DNA of 64,000 nt from Streptomyces sp. B21-105 (GTDB lineage Bacteria; Actinomycetota; Actinomycetes; Streptomycetales; Streptomycetaceae). Shown one piece after another: positions 33,701 through 46,400 of the stretch. Under the pieces are notes generated by a model that had not been told where the DNA came from, did not search any database, and saw nothing but the letters and a program-made list of their open reading frames with translations. The position numbers and the translations under genes were made by a program. Location: NCBI RefSeq assembly GCF_036898465.1, contig NZ_JARUMJ010000001.1, forward strand, positions 124,001 through 188,000, written 5' to 3'. Numbering within the stretch: the stretch's first letter is position 1; each line of letters begins with the position of its first letter.

Positions 33701-36700
33701 CGGCGCCACACCACCTGCACCGGCTCCCGCAGTCCCTCCCACACGATCGACGTGCGGTAGATGTCGTGCCGGTCCACCACCCGCTGGAGAGCGGAGAGAA
33801 AGGCGTCGAGACGGTCGCGTGAGTCGAACTCCACCACCGTCGGCATGACGTACGCGTCCTCGCCGCCGCCCGCGAGCACGTGGTGGAACAGCAGGCCCTC
33901 CTGGAGCGGCGCCAGCGGATACACGTCCGCCACGTTCGCCGCACCACCCTCGACGGTGGCGACGATCCGCTCGACCTCGGCCTCCGAAAGGTCGATGAGC
34001 GGCAGCATCTCCGGGGTGATCTCGACCGCGTCCACCGGGATCAGGTTCTCCGGCACCACGACCTGCTCGGCACCCGCCGACGCCGCCAGTCCCTCCACCG
34101 TCGGCGTCTCGAACAGGGCCCGGACCGACACGGACACGCCTTGGGTGCGCAGCACCTCCACCAGCCGCACCACAAGCAGCGAGTGGCCGCCCAGCTCGAA
34201 GAAGTCGTCGTCGACGCCGACGCCGTCCAATCCGAGGACCTCGGCGAAGGCGGCGCACAGGATCTCCTCCCGCACGTTGGCCGGGCCTCGGCCGGCGCCC
34301 GCCATGCCCGCGAAGTCGGGGGCGGGGAGAGCAGACCGGTCGAGCTTGCCGTTCGCGGTCAGCGGCAGCGCGTCGAGGACCACCACCGCTGACGGCACCA
34401 TGTGCTCCGGCAGGCGACCGGCCGCGAACTGACGTACGTGTGCGGAGAGTTCACTGTCCGCCGCGTCCTCGTCGTCGGGTACGACGTAGGCCACCAGGCG
34501 GGTGTCCCCCGGCGTGTCCTCACGAGCGATCACAGCAGCCTGGACGACCTGCGGGTGTGCGGTCAGTACGGCCTGCACCTCACCCGGCTCGATCCGGAAA
34601 CCCCGGATCTTCACCTGGTCGTCCGTGCGGCCCAGGAAGACGACCTGACCGTCCACCGTCCACTTCGCCCCGTCACCGGTGCGATACATCCGCCCACCGG
34701 TAGCGGAGAACGGGTCGGCGACGAACCGCTCCGACGTCAGTCCCGCACGCCCGACATAACCACGCGCAACACCAGCACCCGCGACATACAACTCACCCGC
34801 AACACCCACCGGCACCGGCTGCAACCGGTCATCCAGCACCCAGAAACGAGTGTTGGCGATCGGCGTACCCACCGGCACGACACCATCGGCAACCAGGTCC
34901 GCACTCAGCCGGACGGTCGCGACACCGATCGTGGCCTCGGTCGGACCGTAGTGGTTGAACACCCCACACTCACCCGCGGCCGCCACCAGCTCCCGCACCC
35001 ACGACACCGAAGCAGCCTCACCACCCAGCACCAACGACTTCGCCGGCAAGACACCTCCCAGACCACCACCGGCAGACAACGCCGCCAGATGCGAAGGCAC
35101 CGCCTTGAGATAGTCGATCCGGTGCTCCCTCAGATACGCGGCCACGACAGCCGGATCCGTCACCGCACCCTCGTCCAGGATGTGCAGCTCACCGCCCGTG
35201 GCAAGAGCCGCGAAGACAACCGTGTTACCCAGATCCGTCGCCTGCGCCTGCAACAACGCATAACGACCACCCGGCTCACCGAACCCCACCCGCCCCGGAA
35301 CCGACACCACATAATTCGCCAGACCACCATGGGTGACCGCAACACCCTTCGGCTGACCCGTCGAACCCGACGTATAAATCACATACGCCAACGCTCCTGC
35401 CGGAACGACCACGTCAGGCACGGTCGCCGCAGCCGCAGCAAGCTGCAACTCCATCAACGCACCGTCAACCGCCACCAGACGCCCCCGACCAGCCGGAAGC
35501 TCCTCAAGAACCTCCTCCGTCGTCAGCGTCAGCACCACACGGCTGTCACGGAGCATGTAAGAGATCCGCTCCGTCGGCTGAGCCGGATCGATCGGCAGAT
35601 AACCCGCACCCGCCTTCCACACACCCAAAATCCCCGCAACCATCTCCACACCACGCGGCAAAGACAGACCGACAACAGACTCCGCACCCACACCCTGGCC
35701 AAGCAGATAATGCGCGATCCGGTTCGCCCGAGCGTCCAGCTCCGCATACGACACCGACACACCGTCCGCGACCACCGCCACAGCATCCGGCGTCCGCGCC
35801 ACCTGCGCCCCGAACACCTCATGCACCGCAACAGCAGGCACAACAACCGCCGTGTCATTCCACTCACCCACCACCCGACGACGCTCAACCTCATCGAGGA
35901 TCCGAACGCCACTCAACCGGGACTCCGGCGCCCCGACCAAAGACTCCACCACCCGCGCGAAAGCCCCCGCAATCCGCCCGGCCCACTCCGCATCGAACAA
36001 GTCCAACGCCACCGTCACCGAACCACGCACACCCGTCGGGGAGCCATCCGCGTCGAACGCCTCCCCGACGACCACGTCGAGGTCGAACTTCGCGGCCGAC
36101 TTCCCGGCCGACAGGTCACCCGACGCGCCCGCCTGCACACCCCGCAGGTCGAGCACCGCTTCGATGGTGTTCTGCATCGTGAAGACGACCTGGAACAGCG
36201 GATGCCGGGCCAGCGACCGGGCCGGGGACAGCTCCTCCACCAGCTTCTCGAACGGCACATCCTGATGCGCGAACGCCGACAGGCTCGCCTTCCGCACCCG
36301 CCCCAGCAGCTCACGGAACGTCGGGTCGCCCGACAGATCCGTACGCACCACGAGCGTGTTCACGAAGCACCCGACGAGATCGTCCAGGGCCTCGTCCGTA
36401 CGCCCGGCATGTGCAGAGCCGATCGGGATGTCGGTTCCCGCGCCCAGCCGGGACAGCAACACCGCCAGCGCCGCCTGCAACACCATGAACGTGGTCACGC
36501 CCTCGGCACGCGCCAGCTCAACCAGCCGCGCGTGCACCTCGGCCGGGACATCGACGAACGCACTGTGCCCGCGGTGGGAGGCCACGGCCGGGCGTGTCCG
36601 GTCGAAGGGCAGCGCGAGCTCCTCCGGTGCGCCGGCCAGCGTCTCGCGCCAGTAGGCGATCTGCCGGGAGATCACACTCTCGGGGTCGTTCTCGTCGCCC

Positions 36701-37232
36701 AGCAGCTCCCGCTGCCACAGCGCGTAGTCCGCGTACTGGACCGGCAGCGGCTCCCACTCCGGGCACGGCCCGCACACCGCGCCCCATAGGCCGTCGAGAG
36801 ATCCTGCGCCAGCGGGCCTCTCGACCAGCCGTCGGTAGCGATGTGATGCACCGTCAGCACCAGCACGTGCTCGTCCGGTCCTGCCGAGAACAGCCACGCC
36901 CGGATGGGCACTTCGGCCGTGAGGTCAAACGCGTACTGCGTGGCTTCGGCAACGGCGGCGGACAGCTCCGCCGGGGCCACCTCGGCCACCGACAGCTCCC
37001 ACTCCAGCTCGTCGAGCTTGAGAATGCGCTGCTGGGGCTCACCGTCATCGGCCGGGAAGACCGTACGCAGCACCTCGTGCCGCCCGATCACATCCCGCAA
37101 CGCCTGACCGAGCGCCGCCCGGTCCACGGTGCCCGACAACCGCAGCACGACCGGAATATTGTACGTGGCACTCGGACCCTCCAGCTGCCCGATGAACCAC
37201 AACCGGCGCTGCGCGAAAGACAACGGGATCAT
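27565..37232 (-). CDS. nonribosomal peptide synthetase B: modules 8-10, one frameshift
   Basis: Domain order: C-A(Asp)-PCP, C/E-A(X)-PCP, C-A(Asn)-PCP. Start ATG 37232 overlaps the NRPS A stop (TGATG), preceded by GGAGGAG. The frame breaks in the first C domain at 36761-36763: the sequence reads ARCAGRA and then [16 protein letters not shown] one frame over. A single missing G (three G where paralogous modules have four) explains it. 9668 bp plus one base gives 3223 codons, a 3222-residue protein. The C-terminal tail after PCP10 ([17 protein letters not shown]) is identical to that of NRPS A, and the N-terminus is nearly identical to NRPS C. If the frameshift is real, only a fragment lacking most of the first C domain would be made from the internal frame. 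Confidence 0.9.
30765..34069 (-). other. NRPS module 9: dual C/E-A(X)-PCP
   Basis: Dual C/E signature [11 protein letters not shown], predicting D-Asp at position 8. A pocket DVFSVAIVYK (X). The A domain is near-identical in DNA to that of module 1 (offset 25,701 bp), including the PCP region. Confidence 0.85.
31216..32570. repeat. X-type A-domain repeat, copy in module 9
   Basis: Similarity to the module 1 copy extends further left, from about 30960, into the PCP-proximal region. Confidence 0.9.
34482..36012. repeat. Asp A-domain repeat, copy in module 8
   Basis: Offset 19,352 bp from the module 14 copy; shares with it the [14 protein letters not shown] linker. Confidence 0.88.
36761..36763 (-). 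other. apparent -1 frameshift in NRPS B
   Basis: Three G (plus strand) in CTCCGGGCACGG where paralogous positions read CTCCGGGGCACGG or CTCCGGGGCCCG. The reading frame switches exactly here. Confidence 0.85.
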
Positions 37233-40200
37233 CAGGACTCCTCCTGGATACGCATCGGCCGCAACGCCGGCCTAGCTGACTTCTGACTGCCAAGCCGCCG
37301 TGCAAGTCCGGCCACCGTCGGAGCATCGAACAGTTCGACGATCTCCACCTCAGTGCCCAGTACCGTCCTGATCCGGTTGATCAGCCGGACCGCGAGCAGC
37401 GAATGCCCGCCGAGTACGAAGAAGTCGTCGTCCACGCCGACTCGCTCCAGGCCCAGGACCTGCGCGAACACCTCACACAGGACCTTCTCCTCGTGGGTGG
37501 ACGGCTCCCGGCCCGATCCTGCGTCGCCGGAGTAGTCCGGGGCGGGCAGGGCCTCGCGGTGCAGTTTGCCGTTCACCGTCAAAGGCAGTGCGTCCAGCAC
37601 CACCACCGCCGAGGGGACCATGTGCTCGGGCAATCGGGCGGTTGCGAACTTCCTCACGAACGCGGGCAGTTCGTCTGCGTCCGCTTCGTCGCTGGGTACG
37701 ACGTAGGCGACCAGCCGCCTGTCGCCCGGAGTGTCCTCCCTCGCGACCGTCGCCGCCCGAGCCACCCCGGGATGCGCCAGCAGCGCCGCCTGGACTTCGC
37801 CGGGTTCGATCCGGAATCCACGGATCTTGACCTGCTCGTCCGCCCGGCCCAGGTACTCCAGTTGGCCGTCGGCCGACCACCGCGCCACGTCCCCCGTCCG
37901 GTACATCCGCAGCCCGGAGGCGAACGGCGACGCCAGGAACCGCTCCGCCGTCAGAGCCGCACGGCCGAGATAACCGCGCGCCAACTGCTCACCCGCGACA
38001 TACAGTTCGCCCGCCACGCCCACCGGCACCGGTGACAGCCGCTCGTCCAGCACGTACAACTGTGTGTTCGCCACCGGGCGCCCGATCGGAACGGACTCCC
38101 CGACCTCCTGTCCCAGTCGCACCGAGAACACGCTGCATCCGACGACGGTTTCGGTGGGCCCGTACTCGTTCACGACGACCGAGTCCGGCGACCGCTCCAA
38201 CCACTCGCGGACGGCGGCGCCCGGCAATGCCTCACCACCGACCACCCAGGTGCGGGCGGAGGCCGTCGCGTGGTCGTCCGCGAGCATCTCGGACAGCACC
38301 GGCAGATGTGCGGGGACCACCTTGGCAAACCCGAACTCATCGTTCGTGCGGACCAGTTCGGCCAGGCCCTCGGCGCCACCGGCCGGGCTCACCACCACCG
38401 CGGTTCCCGACACCAACGGCACCAGCACACTCGTCACCGTCAGGTCGAACGCGAGCGACGAGTGCAGGGGCGCACCACCGGGCCCCTTCCCGTACGTGTC
38501 CGCCGCCCACGTCACATAGTTGGCCAGGCCGCCGTGGGTGACCGCCACACCCTTCGGGCGTCCCGTCGAGCCCGAGGTGTAGATGACGTATGCCAGACCG
38601 TCCCGCTCCACCGCCACGCCGGGAGACGTCGCCGGGGCGGCCGCCAACTGCGTCGCGGTCAGCGGGTCGTCCAGCGCCACCAGGCGTCCACGGCCGGCGG
38701 GGAGTTCATCGAGGATGTCCTCCGTCGTCAACGCCAGCACGGACCGGCTGTCACGGAGCATGAACGCGATGCGCTCCGCCGGGTAGTCCGGATCCACAGG
38801 CAGATAGCCGGCCCCGGCCTTCCACACACCCAGGATCGCCGCCACCATGTCCACGCCACGCGGAAGGCACAGCCCCACGACCGACTCCGGGCCGACACCC
38901 TGGCTCACCAGGAACCGGGCGATCCGGTTCGCCCGCTCGTCGAGCTCCGCGTACGACATCTCGACGCCCTCGGCGACGACCGCCACCGCGTCCGGCGTCC
39001 GCGCCGCCTGGGCTTCGAACAGCCCCGGCACCAGCCCCGTCGGCAGCTCCCGCGCCGTGTCGTTCCACTCCACCACCACCTGGCGGTGTTCGGTCTCGTC
39101 GAGGACCTGGATCTCGCTCAGCCTCAGCTGCGGGTCGGCGACGAGGAGTCCCAGGACCCGCACCCACCGCTTCGCATAGCCTTCGACCGTCGTCACGTCG
39201 AACAGGTCGGCCGCCGCGGTCACCGCACCGCGCAGCCCTGCCGGCGCGCCCTGTGCGTCGAGGACCTCTCCGACGGATACCTCGACGTCGAACTTCGCCA
39301 CCGCTGCGCCGACCGGCGCCCCACCAGTACGGACCCCTGGCAGGTCGAGGACGGCCTGGGCGTTGTTCTGGAGGTCGAGCTGCACCTGGAACAGCGGGTG
39401 ACGGGCCATCGAACGGCTCGGAGCCAGCTCCTCCACCAGCTTCTCGAACGGCACCTCCTGATGCGCGAGCGCCGACAGACTCGTCTCCCGCACCCGCCCC
39501 AACAGCTCCTGGAACGTCGGATCACCCGACAGATCCGTACGGATCACCAACGTGTTGATGAAGAAGCCGACCAGGTCGTCCAAGGCCTCGTCCGTACGCC
39601 CCGCGTTCGCCGAACCGATCGGAATGTCCGTCCCCGCACCCAGACGGGACAGCAGCATCGCCAACGCCGCCTGCAACACCATGAACGTCGTCACACCCTC
39701 GGCACGCGCCACCTCCTGCAGCCGCGCGTGAACCTCCGCCGAAACCTCCAACGGCACCCGATGACCCCGATGCGACGCCACCGACGGCCGCGTACGGTCG
39801 AACGGCAGCTCCAGCTCCTCCGGAGACCCGGACAACCTCTCACGCCAATAGGCCACCTGACGCGAGATCACACTCCCGGCGTCGCCCTCCTCGCCCAGCA
39901 GCTCCCGCTGCCACAGCGCATAATCCGCGTACTGCACCGGCAGCGGCACCCACTCGGGGATCCGGTTCTCACACCGCGCCGCGTAAGCCGTGGAGAGATC
40001 CCGCGCCAGGGGGCCCCTGGACCAGCCGTCACCGGCGATGTGGTGCATCGTCACCACGAACACGTGCTCATCCGGTCCGGCCGAGAACAGCCACGCCCGG
40101 ATCGGCACCTCACAGGCGAGGTCGAAGGCGTATCCGGCCGCCTCGGCGACCGCGCTGTCCAGCTCCGCCGACGCCACCTCGGCCACCGACAGCTCCCACT

Positions 40201-40429
40201 CCAGCCCGTCGAGCGGCAGGACGAGCTGGTACGGCTCGCCGTCCGTGACCGGGAAGACAGTGCGCAGCACCTCGTGCCGGCCGATCACATCCCGCAACGC
40301 CATGCCGAGCGCCGCCTGGTCCACCTCACCCGACAGACGCAGGGCGACCGGAACGTTGTAGGTGGCACTCGGCCCTCCAACTGCCCGATGAACCACAGCC
40401 GCTGCTGGGCGAACGACAACGGCACCCGC
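37232..40429 (-). other. NRPS module 7: C-A(Asn)-PCP
   Basis: Asparagine-type pocket DLTKVGEVGK. The C domain and front half of the A domain duplicate module 10. Contains the 40373-40375 frameshift at the start of its C domain ([11 protein letters not shown] then GPSATYNVP in the next frame). Confidence 0.87.
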
Positions 40430-43400
40430 TCCGGACGCTCCCGCGACGTCAGTGTCAGGCGGGCCGCTTCGGCCTCGGTCAGGCGCCCGGCGAGTGCGGC
40501 GACGGTCGGCGCCTCGAACAGGTCCCGCAGCGGCACCTCGACACCCAGCACCACACGAATCCGGCTCACCAGCCGGACCGCAAGAAGCGAATGCCCGCCG
40601 AGAGCGAAGAAGTCGTCGTCCACACCGACCCGCTCCAAGCCCAGGACCTGCGCGAACACCCCGCACAGGATCTCTTCCTGGAGGCTGGAGGGGGCCCGGC
40701 CGGTACCGGTGGTGAGCTGCGGGGCGGGCAGGGCCTTGCGGTCCAGCTTGCCGTTCACCGTCAACGGCAGTGCGTCGAGGACCACCACCGCCGACGGCAC
40801 CATGTACCCGGGCAGACGTCCGGACGCGAACTGCGCGATGTGGCCTTGTAGTTCGGCCTGGGCGGCGTCGGTGTCCGCGGGAACGACGTACGCCACGAGG
40901 CGGGTGTCACCCGGCGTGTCCTCGCGGGCGACGACGGCGGCTTGAGCGACCTGCGGGTGCGCGGCGATGACGGCCTGGACCTCGCCGGGTTCGATCCGGA
41001 AGCCTCGGATCTTGACCTGCTCGTCCGCACGCCCCGCGAACACCAACTGACCGTCCGCCGTCCACCGCACCAGGTCACCCGTGCGGTACACGCGCTCACC
41101 ACCGCCGAACGGATCGGCGACGAACCGCTCCGCCGTCAGCCCTGCCCGTCCTACGTATCCGCGTGCCAGCTGCGTGCCACCGATGTACAGCTCACCGGCC
41201 ACACCCACCGGAACCGGCCGCAAGCACTCGTCCAGGACGAACATCCGCGTGTTCGCGACCGGTCCACCGAACGGCAGCGCCCCACCACCGTCCGGATCGA
41301 CCTGCCCGACAGCCGTGATCACCGTCGCCTCCGTGGGCCCGTACGCATGCACAAGCCGCCGACCCCGCGCCCACTCCCGCGCCAACCCCGGATCCATCGC
41401 CTCCGAACCCACCACCATCGGCCCCACCCCGGCCAGATCCTCCAACTCCAGCACCCCGAGCAACGACGGCACCACACTCGCCGACCGCACACCCGCCGAC
41501 TCCACCAGCCCCCGCAACAACGCAGGCTCCGCCCGCTCCGCCGCACCAGCCACCACCAGCGCACCACCACAACCCAACGCCACCGCCACATCCAGCACCG
41601 ACGCATCGAAACTGAACGAAGCGAACTGCAGAACCGGAACCCCAGGCCCCACCTCCAACAACGGCCCGAACACCGACACCAGATTCGCCAACGAACCGTG
41701 CGAAACCCCCACACCCTTCGGCAGACCCGTCGACCCCGACGTATAGATCACATACGCCAGACCCTCCCGATCCACAGCCCCACCCGGAGCCGTAACCGCA
41801 AACCCCGCCAGCTCACCCTCCACCACCGGATCCCCCAGCCACACCACACCCAGGCCAGGGCCGGCCACCACGCCCTCCGTCACACCCCGTTGCCCGACGA
41901 CAAGCTCCGCACCACTGTCCGCGAGCACGAACGCGATCCGCTCCGCCGGATACTCCGGATCGAGCGGCACATACGCACCACCCGCCTTCCACACCGCCAC
42001 AATCGCGACGACCATCTCCACACCACGCGGCAGACACAGACCCACCACCGACTCCGGACCCACACCCCGCCCGATCAGCAACCGCGCCAACCGGTTCGCC
42101 CGCACATCCAACTCCGCATACGACACCTCAACACCCTCGAACACCACCGCCACCGCACCCGGCGACTCCACCACCCACCCAGCGAACAGATCCGGAACCA
42201 TGACCGGCGCAACCTCGACCGCCGTGTCGTTCCACTCCACCAACACCCGACGCCGCTCCACCACACCCAACACATCCACCGCGCTCAACGGCAGGTCGGG
42301 GTCGGCGAGCAGGGCTTCCAGCACCCGGGCAAAGCGGCCCACCAGCTGTTCGGCCGTCTCCGCGTCGAACAGGTCCGCCGCCGCGACGACCGATCCGAGC
42401 AGCCCTGCCGGTGCGCCCTCCGGGTCGAAGACCTCCCCGACGGACAGTTCCAGGTCGAACTTCGCCGAGCGGGCTCCGGCCGGCATCCCACCGGCTTGCA
42501 GGCCCGGCAGTTCCAGCGTCGCCTCGGCATTGTTCTGGACCGTGAGCATCACCTGGAACAGCGGGTGGCGTGCCAGCGAGCGGGCCGGGGACAGGATCTC
42601 CACGAGCTTCTCGAACGGCACGTCCTGGTGGGCGAACGCCGACAGGCTCGTCTCGCGCACCCGGGCCAGCAACTCACGGAAGGTCGGATCGCCCGACAGA
42701 TCCGTACGCACCACCACGGTGTTGACGAAGAAGCCGACCAGGTCGTCGAGGGCCACATCCGTGCGGCCGGCGTTCGCCGAGCCGATCGGGATGTCGGTGC
42801 CTGCCCCGAGCCGGGAGAGCAGGGCCGACAGTGCGGCCTGCAACACCATGTACGTGGTCACACCCTCGGCCTGTGCGACCTGCACCAGGTGGGCGTGCGC
42901 CTCGGCCGGGACAACCAGGCTCAGGCTGTGCCCGCGGTGGGAGGCCACGGCCGGACGCGAACGATCCGCCGGAAGTGCCAGCTCCTCGGGGGCGTCCGCC
43001 AGAGCGCGCCGCCAGTACGCGATCTGCTGGGAGATCACGCTGTCGGGGTCGTTCTCGTCGCCGAGCAGCTCCCGCTGCCACAGGGCGTAGTCGGCGTACT
43101 GGACCGGCAGCGGCTCCCACTGCGGGGCCCGCCCCGCGCAGCGTGCCGCGTAGGCCGTGGAGAGGTCGCGGGCCAGGGGGCCCCTGGACCAGCCGTCACC
43201 GGCGATGTGGTGCATCGTCACCACGAACACGTGCTCATCCGGTCCGGCCGAGAACAGCCACGCCCGGATCGGCACCTCGCAGGCCAGGTCGAAGGCGTAT
43301 CCGGCCGCCTCGGCGACCGCGCTGTCCAGCTCCGCCGGCGCCACCTCGGCCACCGACAGCTCCCAGTCGAGATCGTCGAGCGGCAGGACGAGCTGGTACG

Positions 43401-46400
43401 GCTCGTCGTCGGCGATCGGGAAGACCGTACGGAGTACCTCGTGCCGGCCTATGACGTCCCGCAGGGCCTGGCCGAGTGCCTCCCGGTCCACTCCGCCCGA
43501 CAGCCGCAGGGCCACCGGCGTGTTGTAGGCGGCAGTGGAGTCTTCGAGGCGACCGATGAACCACAGCCGCTGCTGGGCGAACGACAGTGGCACCCGCTCC
43601 GGACGCTGACCTGCCGTCAGCGCCGCGCGCGCCCGCTCCGCGCCCGCCAGCCGGGCGGCGAGTCCGGCAGCCGTGCGCGCCTCGAACAGCGCCCGGACCT
43701 CCATCTCCACGCCCAGTACGGTCCGTACCCGGCTGGCCAGCCGGGTGGCGAGCAGGGAGTGGCCGCCCAGCACGAAGAAGTCGTCGTCCACGCCGACCCG
43801 CTCCAGACCGAGTACCTCGGCGAACGCGGCGCACAGGAGTTCCTCCTCCACGGTCGTCGCCCGACGTCCGCCGGGCGTCAGCGCGGACGCGTAGTCGGGG
43901 GCGGGCAGCGCCTTGCGGTCCAGCTTCCCGTTCACCGTCAGCGGCAGGGTGTCGAGCGCCACCACGGCCGCGGGCACCATGTGCTCCGGCAGGCGCTTGG
44001 CCACGAACTCCCGGACCGGTTCGGTGAGGTCTCCCTCGTCGTCGGCCGGCACGACGTACGCCACCAGGCGCTTGTCCCCCGGCGTGTCCTCGCGGGCGAT
44101 CACCGCTGTCCGCACCACCGACGGGTGCGCGGCGATCACGTTCTCGATCTCGCCCGGCTCGATCCGGAATCCCCGGATCTTCACCTGGTCGTCGACGCGC
44201 CCGGTGAAGACGAGCTGCCCGTCCGCGGTCCACCGCACCCGGTCGCCGGTGCGGTACATCCGCTCGCCGGCGGTGCCGAAGGGGCAGGCCACGAAGCGGT
44301 CCGCCGTCAGGCCGGCCCGCCCGAAGTAGCCCCGCGCCAGACCCGCGCCCGCCACGTAGAGCTCACCCGCAACGCCGACCGGCACGGGGTTCAGCGCGTC
44401 GTCCAGGACGAACACCCGAGTGTTGGGGTTCGGCGCACCGATGGACGGTTCCGCCCCCGGCCTGAGCGGCTCGGACATGGTCGCGCAGACCGTCGTCTCC
44501 GTCGGGCCGTACGCGTTGACGAGGCGACGGCCGTCCGACCAGCCGGACAGCAGCTCCGCGTCGAGCGCCTCGCCCGCGGTCACCAGCGTGGTCACCGACG
44601 GCAGGCTGCCCAGCTCCAGGACGGCCAGCACCGCGGGCGGAAGCGTCACATGGGTCACCCCGTGCCGGGCGACCACGTCGGTGAGACCCGAGGATCCCGA
44701 CCCGGGAACGAGCTCACGCGACGCGGCGAGCACCAGGCGGGCGCCGGAGCACAGGGCCATCAGCACTTCCGATGTGGCCGCGTCGAAGCTCATCGACGCG
44801 AACTGCAGCACCCGGCTGTCGCCGGTGACCGCAAACCGCTCCATCTGCGCAGCCACGAGGTTCCCCACACCCGCGTGCGGCACCAGGACGCCCTTGGGCC
44901 GCCCGGTGGAACCGGAGGTGTAGATGACGTACGCCAACCCGTCCGGGGCCACCCGCACACCGGGGGTGGTGGTGGGCGCGGCCGCCAGCTGCATCGTCGT
45001 CAGCGTGTCGTCGATCGCGACCAGACGGGACCGGCCGGCCGGGAGGTCGTCGAAGATCTCCTCGGTCGTCAAGGTGAGCACGGCCCGGCTGTCGCGGAGC
45101 ATGTACGCCACCCGGTCCGCCGGGTACTCCGGATCCACGGGCAGGTACGCCGCCCCGGCCTTCCACACACCCAGAAGCGCCGCGATCATGTCCACGCCGC
45201 GCGGCAGGCACAGGGCGACCACCGTCTCCGTGCCGACGCCTTGGCCGACGAGGTAGTGCGCCAGCCGGTTCGCGCGGGCGTCCAGCTCCGCGTACGACGT
45301 CTCGACACCGTCGGTCACGATCGCGACGGCGTCAGGGGTCCGCGCCGCCCGCGTCTCGAACAGGCGCAGCGCCGACGGCTCCACGGGCTCGGTGGTGGTG
45401 TCGTTCCACTCGGTCAGCAGGCGGTGCCGCTCGGCCTCGTCGAGCACCTGGACCGCACTCAGCGGGAGGCCCGGCTCGGCGGACACCGTCTCCAGCAGCC
45501 GCGCCAGCCGTGCCGCGAGCCGCTCGACCGTCTCCGCGTGGAACAGGTCCGCCGCGGCGACGACCGAGCCGTGCAGGCCCGCCGGTGTGCCCTGGCCGTC
45601 GTACACCTCGCCGATCAGCACCTCGATGTCGAGCTTGGAGGCCCGCGTGGCCGAGGAGCGCTCACCGGACGTGCCTTCGGCCCGTACGCCCGGCAGATCC
45701 AGTACCGCTTCGGCGTTGTTCTGCATCGTGAAGACGACCTGGAACAGCGGGTGACGGGCCAGGGAACGGACCGGCGCCAGCTCCTCCACCAGCTTCTCGA
45801 ACGGCACCTCCTGGTGCGCGAACGCCGACAGGCTCGCTTCTCGCACCCGGCCCAGCACCTCACGGAACGTCGGGTCGCCCGACAGGTCGGTACGCAGCAC
45901 CAGCGTGTTCACGAAGAACCCGACCAGGTCGTCCAGGGCCTCGTCCGTACGCCCCGCGTTCGCCGAGCCGATCGGGATGTCGGTGCCCGCCCCGAGCCGC
46001 GACAGAAGCACGGCCAGCGCGGACTGCAGGACCATGAACATGGTGACGCCCTCGGCGCGCGCCACCTCCACCAGCCGTGCGTGGACCTCGGCCGGCACGG
46101 TCATGGACACGCTGTGGCCACGGTGAGAAGCCACGGCCGGACGGGAACGGTCCGCGGGGAGAACCAGCTCCTCCGGTGCGCCGGCCAGCGTCTCGCGCCA
46201 GTAGGCGACCTGGGCGGCGAGCAGGCTGTCGGGGTCGTTCTCGTCGCCGAGCAGCTCCCGCTGCCACAGCGCGTAGTCCGCGTACTGGACCGGCAGCGGC
46301 TCCCACTCCGGGACACCGCCCTCGCGCCGGGCGGCGTACGCGGTGGAGACGTCCCGGGCGAGGGGACCCGTGGACCAGCCGTCGCTGGCGATGTGGTGGA

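Larger units (their letters stand above)
34070..37232 (-). other. NRPS module 8: C-A(Asp)-PCP
   Basis: Aspartate code DLTKVGHIGK. Contains the 36761-36763 frameshift in its C domain. The PCP is followed by the linker type that precedes dual C/E domains, consistent with epimerisation of this Asp by module 9. Confidence 0.88.
36922..40449. repeat. direct repeat flanking NRPS B, right copy
   Basis: Contains the NRPS A/B junction (36922-37322) and the module 7 C domain and A front (38354-40449). It is one base shorter than its partner in the C domain because of the frameshift at 40373-40375. Confidence 0.85.
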
